22,347 bases of DNA. Source: an uncultured Spirochaetales bacterium (GTDB taxonomy: Bacteria; Spirochaetota; Spirochaetia; Sphaerochaetales; Sphaerochaetaceae). Where the stretch lies: assembly GCA_934247875.1 (NCBI GenBank), contig CAKQJZ010000030.1:1-22347 (forward strand), written 5' to 3'. A program made the translations under genes and the position numbers. The notes under the pieces were generated by a model, which was given only the letters and a program-made list of their open reading frames with translations, did no database searches and was not told the origin of the DNA. The number at the start of each line of letters is the position of its first letter. The first letter of the stretch is position 1. Positions 1 through 6,534 of this stretch are shown here, piece after piece.

Positions 1-238
1 TCTTCCCGGAAGGCTTTATGTCAGCAAGGAGTCTGCATGATATCTGCTGTTTTACCCACAGATGTACCCGAAGAGCCGCCTTAACAAGCTTTTTGTCCAA
101 AAGATTGAAACGACAACGAACGCCATCAAGCTCTTCTCTAATCCATGAGGTCTTGCCCGTCTGCCTAGGGCCAACCAGAAACTGTGACTTTCTTTCTAAG
201 TCATGACTGATATTCAATACTCGTTTAATGTATCTCAT
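1..238 (-). CDS. AAA_14/DUF4143-type ATPase, N-terminal part (runs off window)
   Basis: The reverse strand is open for 79 codons from an ATG at 238 to the window edge. The N-terminus reads MRYIKRVLNISHDLERKSQF and is followed by LVGPRQTGKTS, a Walker A P-loop at about residues 21-31. Later residues FNLLDKKL and LLADIKPSGK fit the stretch before the Walker B region in AAA_14/DUF4143 ATPases. These are accessory-genome proteins of roughly 380-420 aa whose cellular role is mostly unknown. No good Shine-Dalgarno site lies before the ATG. Two palindromes 35-85 bp upstream may regulate it. The Walker B region and C-terminal domain are outside the window, so intactness cannot be judged. The family call rests on the P-loop and the flanking motifs. 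Confidence 0.7.
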   Translation of the reverse strand, partial: MRYIKRVLNISHDLERKSQFLVGPRQTGKTSWIREELDGVRCRFNLLDKKLVKAALRVHLWVKQQISCRLLADIKPSGK

Positions 239-272
239 GCCAATAGTTTAAGCTGAAAAAATACAGTTATCA

Positions 273-325
273 ATCAATTTTCATGAAAAATGACTTTTGA
301 AAAGTTGATTTTCATGAAATTTGAT
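273..325. promoter_or_regulatory. Paired palindromes upstream of the ATPase gene
   Basis: Two near-identical palindromic cores, TTTTCATGAAAA (278-289) and ATTTCATGAAAT (309-320), lie with centres about 31 bp apart, close to three helical turns. The flanks extend them into an outer inverted repeat, ATCAATTTTCATGAAA against TTTCATGAAATTTGAT, matching at 15 of 16 positions. They precede the start of the ATPase gene at 238 and probably overlap its promoter. A dimeric regulator binding both sites is an inference. Confidence 0.5.
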
Positions 326-428
326 ATCTTATTGTACGGCTTCTCATATTTTTAGCTATAAATTCAGATTATCTCTGATTGAAGAAATCTTGATTAGAAA
401 ATCTTCTTTCGTAGACTCCTTGAGGTTC

Positions 429-1109
429 CTACTTAAGAACCTTCCATACTCCTGTTTTCCTTGATCCAGTGCGCTCTACAAGACCCTTTTCAATCATTCT
501 CTTAATTGTTCTCGCTATTGTTGCTCTTCCGACAGAGAGCAATGATGCAAGTTCTTCATAAGTTATATCAGGAGATTTGGACAAAGCATGTAGAATTCGA
601 TCTTCCTGTGTCTCGCTATAAGTTTTTAAAGTATCAGTTTTATCCCTTAAAGTATCATTTATAGTATCACATTCGCTATTTGAAGTATCATTTCTACGTC
701 TCAAAGTATCAATCTCATTAGGGGATTCAGCAAAAGGGAATGCTACACGGATTAAGTGTTCTGAAATTCTAAAGATGCTTCTTTCGTATGAACGGAGAAT
801 ACGATTCATACCAGAACCAAGCTGTTCTACAAGATCTAAGTCCTTGAAAATTCGCATCAACTCTCTATTACGTGGCATCGATGCACCAGAGAAAAAGTCC
901 TCTTTGCTTTGTCCTGACACCATGCCACCATGCGATGTCAGTTCAATTCGGTCAGAAAATATTTCAGCAACTGGTGTATATCCTTTTGAGTAGTCATTGT
1001 GGACAATCATATTAATGAGAGCCTCACGAAGAGGCTCTGGATCAACGAGCTTTCTTTCTATACGACGAGGATAAGTTATCTTCGTCATAGTGATATTCTC
1101 TGCTGCCAT
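429..1109 (-). CDS. C-terminal piece of the split regulator: ATPase region plus winged helix
   Basis: This ORF encodes 226 aa if started at ATG 1109. It holds the GHKL-like core: DPEPLREALINMIVHNDYSK (the N-box-like segment), then IFSDRIELTSHGG and LDLVEQLGSGMNRIL. A polar linker with repeated DTL/DTI units follows (about residues 134-165). It ends in a winged helix (YEELASLLSVGRATIARTIKRMIEKGLV). Normally this half is fused to the AlbA_2 half upstream. A weak purine run (GAGAGA) precedes ATG 1109, so independent translation is possible but not supported by a proper Shine-Dalgarno site. The ATG corresponds to an internal methionine of the intact protein. Confidence 0.6.
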   Translation of the reverse strand: MAAENITMTKITYPRRIERKLVDPEPLREALINMIVHNDYSKGYTPVAEIFSDRIELTSHGGMVSGQSKEDFFSGASMPRNRELMRIFKDLDLVEQLGSGMNRILRSYERSIFRISEHLIRVAFPFAESPNEIDTLRRRNDTSNSECDTINDTLRDKTDTLKTYSETQEDRILHALSKSPDITYEELASLLSVGRATIARTIKRMIEKGLVERTGSRKTGVWKVLK

Positions 1110-1154
1110 TCTCTCTAGAATACGATTGGTCGCTGTTATAAGACAGCAATAGCC

Positions 1155-1796
1155 CTATTCAGTGCTTTCAAGAAGATCGCATTTATCAGTGCCAGCATAT
1201 TTCGCAACCTTCATTGACATGTCGTTCTCATCTGCAAGCAAATATGCAAGAAAGTTGTATCTGCCATCTGTCGTAAGAAGCCCTAGGGAATAGGCAAAAC
1301 GATTATTGAGAGTTATCCCTTTTGCTGCATAATGAGCTTTCAGCTGATTGAATGTCAGATTTTGCCGAGGAGAAGCCATGATACTGATGGAGGTATGAAT
1401 ACGAGAAGAATACATCTCATCTATCATCTTGTCCGTCATCGGAATTGCAGCCGCACCCACACGAATGAAACACCCTTTTGAGCTTCTACCATACTTTGCG
1501 ATGTAGTAAGGCTTATCAGTGCCTCCGGAGATGAAAAGACGAATAACAACCTTATCTTCTCTTTCTTCTGTGTGAATATCAAAGAGACCAAGTGTCTCAG
1601 GTCGAATATTATTCTTAATTCTATCACTCAAGGCAAGTTGCACTGCATCCAGCTCATTGACACCGACAACTGCTCCATCATCAGCTATGCCAATGTATAT
1701 TTCACCACCATGTCCGTTAAGAAAGGAGACCACATCCTTCTCAATGCTGTCAGCAAGTTCTCTTTTGTATTCTATATTGTTGTTCTCAAACATCAT
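1155..1796 (-). CDS. N-terminal AlbA_2 piece of the split regulator
   Basis: This ORF encodes 213 aa, starting MMFENNNIEYKRELADSIEK. The IEYKREL motif and the glycine-rich GGEIYIGIADDGAVVGV at about 30-46 are typical of AlbA_2/Schlafen-like domains, which bind nucleic acid. GCFIRVGAAAIPM and LTFNQLKAHYAAKGITLN match the region leading to the ATPase domain. It ends prematurely at the TAG at 1155-1157, just after KVAKYAGTDKCDLLESTE, in a conserved stretch. The start ATG overlaps the TGA of a possible small upstream ORF, suggesting translational coupling. A truncated product might still bind nucleic acid. Confidence 0.65.
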   Translation of the reverse strand: MMFENNNIEYKRELADSIEKDVVSFLNGHGGEIYIGIADDGAVVGVNELDAVQLALSDRIKNNIRPETLGLFDIHTEEREDKVVIRLFISGGTDKPYYIAKYGRSSKGCFIRVGAAAIPMTDKMIDEMYSSRIHTSISIMASPRQNLTFNQLKAHYAAKGITLNNRFAYSLGLLTTDGRYNFLAYLLADENDMSMKVAKYAGTDKCDLLESTE

Positions 1797-1894
1797 TCAA
1801 CCTCTTTATACATCGCAAAGAGCTCCTCATAGTAATCCTTCACAATAATCGTCACCATTTGTCTTATTCTATCAAGGAATTCTGGGTAAGTCAT
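1793..1894 (-). CDS. Possible small ORF (33 aa) coupled to the AlbA_2 gene
   Basis: An ATG at 1894 opens a frame reading MTYPEFLDRIRQMVTIIVKD and so on to a TGA at 1793-1795, which overlaps the ATG of the AlbA_2 gene. The frame stays open about 20 codons further upstream (ending in ...LLNSTIAIREN), so this could be the tail of a longer, decayed gene or a small protein with an upstream GTG or TTG start. The composition is plausible for a helical protein. I do not recognise it. The stop-start overlap is the main reason to list it. Confidence 0.3.
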   Translation of the reverse strand: MTYPEFLDRIRQMVTIIVKDYYEELFAMYKEVE

Positions 1895-2043
1895 ATTTTC
1901 CCTTATTGCAATCGTTGAATTGAGTAACACATCTTTCACAGCATCATAAAAACATTAATGAAGTTTTCTTAAGACAATGACATGTCAAGACTCCATCAAA
2001 GATTTCCATTTGTTAGGTCTATCACGTTATCTGTTGTATTACC

Positions 2044-2616
2044 TTAAAGCGTTTTTGTTCTATTTGCGTCGAACTTCTCTAAGCAGCGTCTGATATCTCC
2101 ATTTATCATCAATGAAAGCTTATCGACAATACGCTTTGGGTCATCCATCATAGCGCTGTCGAGCCACTCTATTACAAGACCTACCAGACCAAACTTATAG
2201 AAGTTGGCAATGAAGTCTTTGTCTTCTTCTTTTACTCTCAGTCCTACGCTCTCATCATCGACGACGCTTCTTAAAAGCTTGTAGCTCTTTTCGTAGAAGA
2301 ATCTGTATATATAATCTATTGAAACAAAATGATAGACAGAAAGTATGAAATTCTGGTTCTTCTTTGCCCAGTCGAATAGAGCTAAGAAACCTACTGTCCA
2401 ATCATCGGCTTTTGTTTTGCCTTCCATAGCCTGTATGCTTGATGTCTCAAGTGTCCAGACAATCAGGTCGTTGATATCTCTGAAATGATAATAGAACGTA
2501 TGTCTATTCATTCCTGAATCCCCTGTGATATCAGATATAGTAATCTTTGATAAGGGTTTCTCTTTTAGTAGCTTGATAAGGCTCTCAGAAAGAGCTTTCT
2601 TAGTAACTGCAGACAA
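2044..2616 (-). CDS. TetR/AcrR-family transcriptional regulator
   Basis: The protein is about 190 aa with an N-terminal TetR helix-turn-helix (ITISDITGDSGMNRHTFYYHFRDINDLI, roughly residues 26-54) and a mostly helical ligand domain resembling the TetR_C type of DhaS-like regulators. The start is chosen from the ribosome binding site: AGGGAGGA (2623-2630) directly abuts a TTG at 2622, leaving no spacing, whereas the TTG at 2616 has 7 nt from GGAGG. No ATG is available in this region. It follows the rsfS operon on the same strand, separated by a terminator, so it is probably transcribed on its own. The target genes are not evident; the neighbour downstream is the broken AlbA_2 gene. Confidence 0.8.
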   Translation of the reverse strand: MSAVTKKALSESLIKLLKEKPLSKITISDITGDSGMNRHTFYYHFRDINDLIVWTLETSSIQAMEGKTKADDWTVGFLALFDWAKKNQNFILSVYHFVSIDYIYRFFYEKSYKLLRSVVDDESVGLRVKEEDKDFIANFYKFGLVGLVIEWLDSAMMDDPKRIVDKLSLMINGDIRRCLEKFDANRTKTL

Positions 2617-2670
2617 ATCCAATCCTCCCTTTAAAAAAGATAACCTTTAAAACAGAAAAGGGAAAGCCAA

Positions 2671-2697
2671 TAAAAACAGGCAGCCCTAAGACTGCCA
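2671..2697 (-). terminator. Intrinsic terminator of the rplU-rsfS operon
   Basis: On the minus strand GGCAGTC and GGCTGCC form a 7-bp stem (including a G-U pair) with a 4-nt loop, followed by a T-rich run (TGTTTTTA). It begins within about 10 nt after the rsfS stop. The core GGCAG/CTGCC stem spans 2679-2696. Confidence 0.85.
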
Positions 2698-2701
2698 TAA
2701 C

Positions 2702-3046
2702 TCACATCTTCTCTGTAGCTCTCCAAAGCTTTTCGAGATTGTAGAAATCTCTTAGCTCCTGGCTCATCAAGTGGATTACGATATCTCCACAATCAATAAG
2801 CTCCCAGCCATCATCTCCAGGGCTCTTATGTCTGTTGTTTACACTGAGGCCCAGCTCATTGAGCTCAGACCAGATCTGATGTACAACACCCTTCAAGTGT
2901 CCAACAGATGAAACAGTTGCAATTATAAAGCAATCTGTCCAAGAGCACTCAACAGCACTCATATCAACAATCTCAACATCCTCACATCTATGATCTGAAA
3001 GATATGTCTTGATTCTCTCTGCTTTCTCTCTTATTTCTTCTCTCAT
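2702..3046 (-). CDS. rsfS: Ribosomal silencing factor RsfS
   Basis: This protein of about 114 aa belongs to the RsfS/Iojap family, which binds ribosomal protein L14 and blocks subunit joining under starvation. Diagnostic segments are VEIVDMSAVECSWTDCFIIA near the N-terminus, SPGDDGWELIDCGDIVIHLM in the middle and RDFYNLEKLW near the end. The frame is open from a TTG at 3061, but GAGG (3052-3055) lies 5 nt before the ATG at 3046, which I take as the start (MREEIREK). It is last in the rplU-rpmA-obgE-nadD-yqeK-rsfS operon, next to yqeK and nadD as in many bacteria, and is followed at once by a terminator. Length is normal for the family. Confidence 0.93.
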   Translation of the reverse strand: MREEIREKAERIKTYLSDHRCEDVEIVDMSAVECSWTDCFIIATVSSVGHLKGVVHQIWSELNELGLSVNNRHKSPGDDGWELIDCGDIVIHLMSQELRDFYNLEKLWRATEKM

Positions 3047-3071
3047 ATTATCCTCTTTCAAGTGAAATCAA

Positions 3072-3088
3072 TGATAGCACAACTATCA
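3072..3088 (-). repeat. Small hairpin between yqeK and rsfS
   Basis: TGATAG (3072-3077) and CTATCA (3083-3088) are a perfect 6-bp inverted repeat with a 5-nt loop, overlapping the yqeK stop codon. There is no T-run after it on the minus strand, so it is not a typical terminator. It might protect mRNA or weaken coupling to rsfS, or be chance. Confidence 0.35.
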
Positions 3089-3664
3089 GAGTTTTCCACC
3101 ACTCTTAATATATTCATAGAGCTCATCAGATACCTTTGCGCTCTTTATTCCTTCTTTATCAAAATATGCTCTTTGCATATCCATAATGCGAATAATCATC
3201 TCTTCAAGCGTCGAAGAAGAGAAGATGAACTCTCTATCCTCTTCATTCAGATGCTTTCGCCCTGGCTCTGTGAAATCAGCAATATATATAATAGCGCCAA
3301 GTACGCCCATAGATACAGAACCAAGAGTATGGAATCTTACAGCTTTAATATACTCTTCTGGGGTGTCTTCACCTACATCCTGTCTCATGTAGAATGCTGC
3401 AAGCGGTCCATGAAGAAGCACTATATCTTCTTTCTCTTCTTCCTCTAGCTCTACTCCCTTAGACTCTAGAAAAAGAGCTGTATTTGAATCTGCGCTATAG
3501 CGATATGAATCATGATAGATGCCGCATATTGCTGCTGCATCTTCACTTACGCCAAAACGCTTAGCAAGTGCTGCTGCGACTTCTTTGACACCAAGAGAGT
3601 GGATATATCTGCTCTCTTTTATGCGGCTTTTTACAAACTGAGCAACCTCAGTATAGCTTTTCAT
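3086..3664 (-). CDS. yqeK: YqeK-type HD-domain phosphohydrolase (diadenosine tetraphosphatase)
   Basis: This protein of about 192 aa has the YqeK HD signature: RYIHSLGV (metal-binding His), GIYHDSYRY (the HD pair), LLHGPLAA, AVRFHTLGSVSM and IYIADFTEPGR. The family hydrolyses Ap4A symmetrically to ADP using metal ions and is widely encoded beside nadD and rsfS. The first in-frame start is TTG 3670, only 4 nt after AGAAGG (3675-3680). ATG 3664 lies 10 nt after it and is preferred, though the choice is uncertain. The start overlaps the end of nadD, implying translational coupling. The C-terminus (YEYIKSGGKL) looks complete. Confidence 0.9.
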   Translation of the reverse strand: MKSYTEVAQFVKSRIKESRYIHSLGVKEVAAALAKRFGVSEDAAAICGIYHDSYRYSADSNTALFLESKGVELEEEEKEDIVLLHGPLAAFYMRQDVGEDTPEEYIKAVRFHTLGSVSMGVLGAIIYIADFTEPGRKHLNEEDREFIFSSSTLEEMIIRIMDMQRAYFDKEGIKSAKVSDELYEYIKSGGKL

Positions 3665-4244
3665 TCTCAACGTACCTTCTTACTCTAGGAGATAAGAGAT
3701 CAAGATTTCCATCTCTCACATCACTTGATGAAGCATTGAAAACAGGAGATGGTATAAACTCAACATCTGCACCATGAGTTTCTAAGTTCTCTTTGTTCCT
3801 TGTAAAGCATATGAAGTGGACATTCTCTTTCAAATACTCAAAGTCATGCCACTTATCGAGGTCTTTCAAAAGATCATCGCCGCAAGCGAAGCTGACCTTC
3901 TCATTCCACTCCAGCTCTTTAAAAAATGCCTTAATAGTCTCGCTTGTGTAGCTGACTCCGCCTTTTTTGCCTTCATAGTCGCTTATTACTACTTCTAGCT
4001 TATCTTCTGGAAAGAGTTCTTTATAATCAGCAACAGAAAGCCTAAGCATCTCTAAACGCGATGAAAAAGATGCAGGCTTTGAGTCTTGCTTGAAGTTTGA
4101 AATCAGTGCAGGAATCACATAAAGCTTCTCGATTTTCCCATACTTATAAATATTATGGAAAAGATAGAGATGCCCTAAATGAACAGGATCGAATGTACCA
4201 CCAAGGATAGCGCTTCTACACTTCATCTCTGTAGGTTGCATCAT
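3648..4244 (-). CDS. nadD: Nicotinate-nucleotide adenylyltransferase
   Basis: This 198-aa protein catalyses NaMN + ATP to deaminated NAD in NAD synthesis. It has the nucleotidyltransferase signature GGTFDPVHLGHL at about residues 15-26, a central YTSETIKAF segment, FACGDDLLKDLDKWHDFEYL, and the C-terminal NASSSDVRDG, corresponding to the ISSTxIR motif. ATG 4244 and ATG 4241 both lie after AAGGTGA; a third ATG at 4226 has no good ribosome site. The start overlaps the obgE stop by about 29 nt and the end overlaps yqeK, so the three genes are probably translationally coupled. Confidence 0.95.
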   Translation of the reverse strand: MMQPTEMKCRSAILGGTFDPVHLGHLYLFHNIYKYGKIEKLYVIPALISNFKQDSKPASFSSRLEMLRLSVADYKELFPEDKLEVVISDYEGKKGGVSYTSETIKAFFKELEWNEKVSFACGDDLLKDLDKWHDFEYLKENVHFICFTRNKENLETHGADVEFIPSPVFNASSSDVRDGNLDLLSPRVRRYVENEKLY

Positions 4245-5271
4245 TATTCACCTTAGTTGTAAAGCCACCAGATGCATCCTCTTTTTTGCCGCCAGACATT
4301 GCTAGATGCATGAAACCCTGCTTTACTGGGAGCAACAAGTCATCATCGTAAATAGAGAGAGGAAGCACAGAAACGCCAGAAAATCTGCTCTTAAGCTCTT
4401 CAAAGCGCTCGTCAGCTCCGTCTTCATCTATCTTAGTGCCAATGATCACATATGGCTTATTTACCAGATTTTCACTATATTTCTTAAGTTCCCCTGAGAG
4501 GATATCGAAAGCTGTCAAGTAATTCTCATCGGATAGATCTATCAGATATGCCAGTCCCTTTGTTCTCGAAATGTGCCTTAAGAACTTAAAGCCCATTCCA
4601 ACACCTTCACTAGCACCTTCCAATAATCCTGGAATATCGGCAAGAACTATATCCTGGTCGTTATAGCGCATAACGCCAAGCTCTGGAATCTTCGTTGTAA
4701 ATGGATAGCCAGCAACTTTGCTTCGAGCATTTGTAAGCAAATTCAATAGCGATGATTTTCCAGCATTAGGAAAGCCTACAAAGCCAATATCAGCAATGAC
4801 TAAGAGCTCAACGCCAACACGCATTGCAGTGCCTTTCTCACCAGGCTGCGCAAAACGAGGAGTCTGTCTGGTTGCTGTCTTGAAGTGCCAGTTGCCTTGT
4901 CCGCCTCTGCCGCCCTTTAAAAGGACAAAGCGATCAAGACCAGTGAGGTCTTTGATAATCTCACCAGTCTCAGCATTTTTAAGGACTGTTCCAGGAGGTA
5001 CAGGAATCTCAACATCCCTGCCATCTCTGCCGAAGCATCTATCCCCCTGGCCGCCTCTGCCATTCTCTGCATTGAAAGAACGGATCATTTTCAAATGTCC
5101 CAGTGTTCTCAGATTATCCTTAACAACAAAGACAACATCTCCGCCCCTGCCGCCGTCTCCACCGTCTGGGCCACCTTTAGGTATGAATTTCTCTCTATGA
5201 AAAGATACGCATCCAGCGCCGCCATTACCAGAGGAAACGTCTATATAAGTCTCATCTGAAAAACCGAACAT
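4216..5271 (-). CDS. obgE: Obg-family ribosome-assembly GTPase
   Basis: This 351-aa protein has the glycine-rich Obg fold (residues 1-158, with repeated GGxGG segments such as FIPKGGPDGGDGGRGGDVVF) followed by the G domain: G1 GFPNAGKSS (166-174), G2 region YPFTTKIPELGV, G3 DIPGL (212-216). G4 reads TKID (279-282) where NKxD is usual, a conservative variant seen in some Obg proteins. The C-terminal OCT domain of longer relatives is absent, as in many bacteria. Obg works in 50S maturation and stress signalling. It starts 4 nt after the rpmA stop, the standard rplU-rpmA-obg order. Confidence 0.96.
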   Translation of the reverse strand: MFGFSDETYIDVSSGNGGAGCVSFHREKFIPKGGPDGGDGGRGGDVVFVVKDNLRTLGHLKMIRSFNAENGRGGQGDRCFGRDGRDVEIPVPPGTVLKNAETGEIIKDLTGLDRFVLLKGGRGGQGNWHFKTATRQTPRFAQPGEKGTAMRVGVELLVIADIGFVGFPNAGKSSLLNLLTNARSKVAGYPFTTKIPELGVMRYNDQDIVLADIPGLLEGASEGVGMGFKFLRHISRTKGLAYLIDLSDENYLTAFDILSGELKKYSENLVNKPYVIIGTKIDEDGADERFEELKSRFSGVSVLPLSIYDDDLLLPVKQGFMHLAMSGGKKEDASGGFTTKVNNDATYRDEV

Positions 5272-5275
5272 TCTA

Positions 5276-5533
5276 TTAAGCTTCTACCTCAACAATGTTG
5301 CAGTACTTTCTGTTGTTTCTCTCTTTGAACTCAACATTGCCAGCAACAAGTGCAAAAAGTGTATAATCCTTACCAAGACCGCAGTTAGCACCTGGATGAA
5401 TTACAGTACCTCTCTGGCGAACGATAACCTCACCAGCCTTTACAAACTGACCACCAAATCTCTTGACGCCAAGTCTCTGTGCGTTACTATCGCGTCCATT
5501 GCGGGATGAACCGCCACCTTTCTTATGTGCCAT
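5276..5533 (-). CDS. rpmA: 50S ribosomal protein L27
   Basis: This 85-aa protein begins MAHKKGGGSSRNGRDSNAQR and continues LGVKRFGGQFVKAGEVIVRQ RGT, which is diagnostic of bL27. The glycine-rich N-terminus reaches the peptidyl-transferase centre. It starts directly as MAHKKGGG, without the cleavable N-terminal extension found in many Bacillota, and no prp protease gene lies between rplU and rpmA; this argues mildly against a Bacillota origin. GGAGGGAAGAA immediately precedes the ATG. Confidence 0.97.
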   Translation of the reverse strand: MAHKKGGGSSRNGRDSNAQRLGVKRFGGQFVKAGEVIVRQRGTVIHPGANCGLGKDYTLFALVAGNVEFKERNNRKYCNIVEVEA

Positions 5534-5544
5534 TTCTTCCCTCC

Positions 5545-5856
5545 TTAGCCTTCAATCTTATTGATTGTGAGTTTTGTATACTTTTCTCTGTGACCCTGTG
5601 TTCTTCTATAACCCTTTCTTCTGTGGAACTTATAGACCTTTACCTTGTCACCCTTAACTTCTTCACCAACTGTTGCAACTACTTTAGCACCCTCAACATA
5701 TGGAGCACCGAACTTTGCATTCTCGTTGTCAACAATAGCAAGAACCTTCTCGCTCTCATAAGAAGCACCAGCTTCAAGTGGGAGTCTATCAACAAGAAGT
5801 ACATCACCTTCAACAGCTTTATACTGCTTGCCTAGGATTTCAACTAATGCGTACAT
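5545..5856 (-). CDS. rplU: 50S ribosomal protein L21
   Basis: This 103-aa protein starts MYALVEILGKQYKAVEGDVL and has the bL21 C-terminal signature KVYKFHRRKGYRRTQGHREK followed by YTKLTINKIEG. It is the first gene of the rplU-rpmA-obgE-nadD-yqeK-rsfS operon, 11 nt before rpmA. AAAGGACAG lies just before the ATG. The 137-bp gap upstream, shared with a divergent TetR gene, should hold the operon promoter; I could only see weak candidates (TTGAAA with TGTAAA after 15 bp). No clear autoregulatory L21 leader structure was recognised. Confidence 0.97.
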   Translation of the reverse strand: MYALVEILGKQYKAVEGDVLLVDRLPLEAGASYESEKVLAIVDNENAKFGAPYVEGAKVVATVGEEVKGDKVKVYKFHRRKGYRRTQGHREKYTKLTINKIEG

Positions 5857-5957
5857 GTTCTGTCCTTTATTATTTAATCTTCAGTTGTTTTACATTAGTT
5901 CAAAAATCCTTTCAAGCGAAAAGAGATACAAAAAGCCCTTTGAGTGGAAAAAACTCA

Positions 5958-5987
5958 TTTACAAACCGAACGGTTGGTTGATACAGT
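5958..5987 (+). promoter_or_regulatory. Promoter and putative operator of the TetR gene
   Basis: A dyad AACCG-AA-CGGTT (5964-5975) sits between a -35-like TTTACA (5958-5963) and an extended -10-like TGATACAGT (5979-5987). CCG...CGG dyads of this kind are typical TetR-family operators. The placement fits autorepression by the product of the gene starting at 5994. The -10 ends only 6 nt before the ATG, so the transcript may be leaderless. Confidence 0.55.
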
Positions 5988-5993
5988 AAGAAT

Positions 5994-6527
5994 ATGAAAG
6001 ATAATATAAGACTAGCTGCGCTTGAGATAATCGCACTTGATGGAATAGATAAGCTAACTATGGGTGCGCTTGGAGAACGCATTGGGCTTGCTAAAGCGAC
6101 GCTCTACCATTACTACAAAAGCAAAGAAGAGATAATTGACGATATATTCACTATTGGCCATAAGCATTTGATGAAGAATGGCTTTTCGCTTGATATGAAA
6201 GAAAGCTGTGATAAGCTTTTCTTAGCTATAGCTGAGAATTGGAAGAAGCTATTGAAAGATGATGACAACTATCTCTTCTTGAGAGCTATATCAGAGCTTA
6301 AGCTAGTCAATGAGAGAGCAGCAGAAGAGAATAATGCTATAAAGCTCATGCTGAAAAGCCAGGCAGAGACTGTAGCTACGAAGATAGAAAACAGAGACCA
6401 GAAGTCTATAGCATTCCTTTTTTCTTCAATTCTTTTCTCTTTGATTGATGAAGTGCTCTCTGAAGAGATAAGCGAAGATGATATCGTAAATAATATTGAA
6501 AGCTTTATAAGCCTGATTGCTTTATAA
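5994..6527 (+). CDS. TetR/AcrR-family transcriptional regulator
   Basis: This 177-aa protein has an N-terminal TetR DNA-binding domain (residues about 1-50: LTMGALGERIGLAKATLYHYYKSKEEIIDDI) and a helical C-terminal ligand domain with no family-specific match that I recognise. A dyad in its own promoter suggests autorepression. It is divergent from the rplU operon and overlaps or abuts a small unknown gene downstream, which is therefore a candidate partner or target. No Shine-Dalgarno site precedes the ATG. The ligand is unknown. Confidence 0.88.
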   Translation: MKDNIRLAALEIIALDGIDKLTMGALGERIGLAKATLYHYYKSKEEIIDDIFTIGHKHLMKNGFSLDMKESCDKLFLAIAENWKKLLKDDDNYLFLRAISELKLVNERAAEENNAIKLMLKSQAETVATKIENRDQKSIAFLFSSILFSLIDEVLSEEISEDDIVNNIESFISLIAL

Positions 6528-6534
6528 TGATTAT

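Larger units (their letters stand above)
429..1796 (-). pseudogene. AlbA_2 (Schlafen-like) ATP-binding regulator interrupted by one in-frame TAG
   Basis: Two ORFs, 1155-1796 and 429-1109, lie in the same reading frame. Between them sit one TAG (1155-1157) and 15 sense codons that continue the family sequence (GYCCLITATNRILER). Read through, the product is about 455 aa with the domain order of COG2865-type proteins: N-terminal AlbA_2 nucleic-acid-binding domain, GHKL-type ATPase region, variable linker and C-terminal winged helix. Intact relatives, from memory, carry an aromatic residue such as Tyr just before the GY motif, so a single base change could have produced the stop. No frameshift or deletion is apparent. 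Possibilities are a recent pseudogene, a two-chain product, or stop readthrough. TAG ends other genes here (for example bioY), so general recoding is unlikely. Confidence 0.75.

Noticed and set aside
18..206. 62-aa plus-strand ORF
   Set aside because: It is the antisense shadow of the ATPase gene; the reverse strand carries a clear P-loop in an open frame.
1..2043. Accessory left end as part of a transposon or prophage
   Set aside because: No transposase, integrase, terminal repeats or tRNA attachment site is visible in the window.
3062..3448. 128-aa plus-strand ORF opposite yqeK
   Set aside because: Shadow of yqeK with its conserved HD motifs on the other strand; no independent support.
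4718..5200. 160-aa plus-strand ORF opposite obgE
   Set aside because: A long open frame produced by the glycine-rich codons of Obg on the other strand; proline-rich and without a ribosome site.
5857..5957. L21 leader autoregulatory RNA
   Set aside because: The short AT-rich leader shows only a weak inverted repeat (GAGT...ACTC) and does not resemble the known structured leader.
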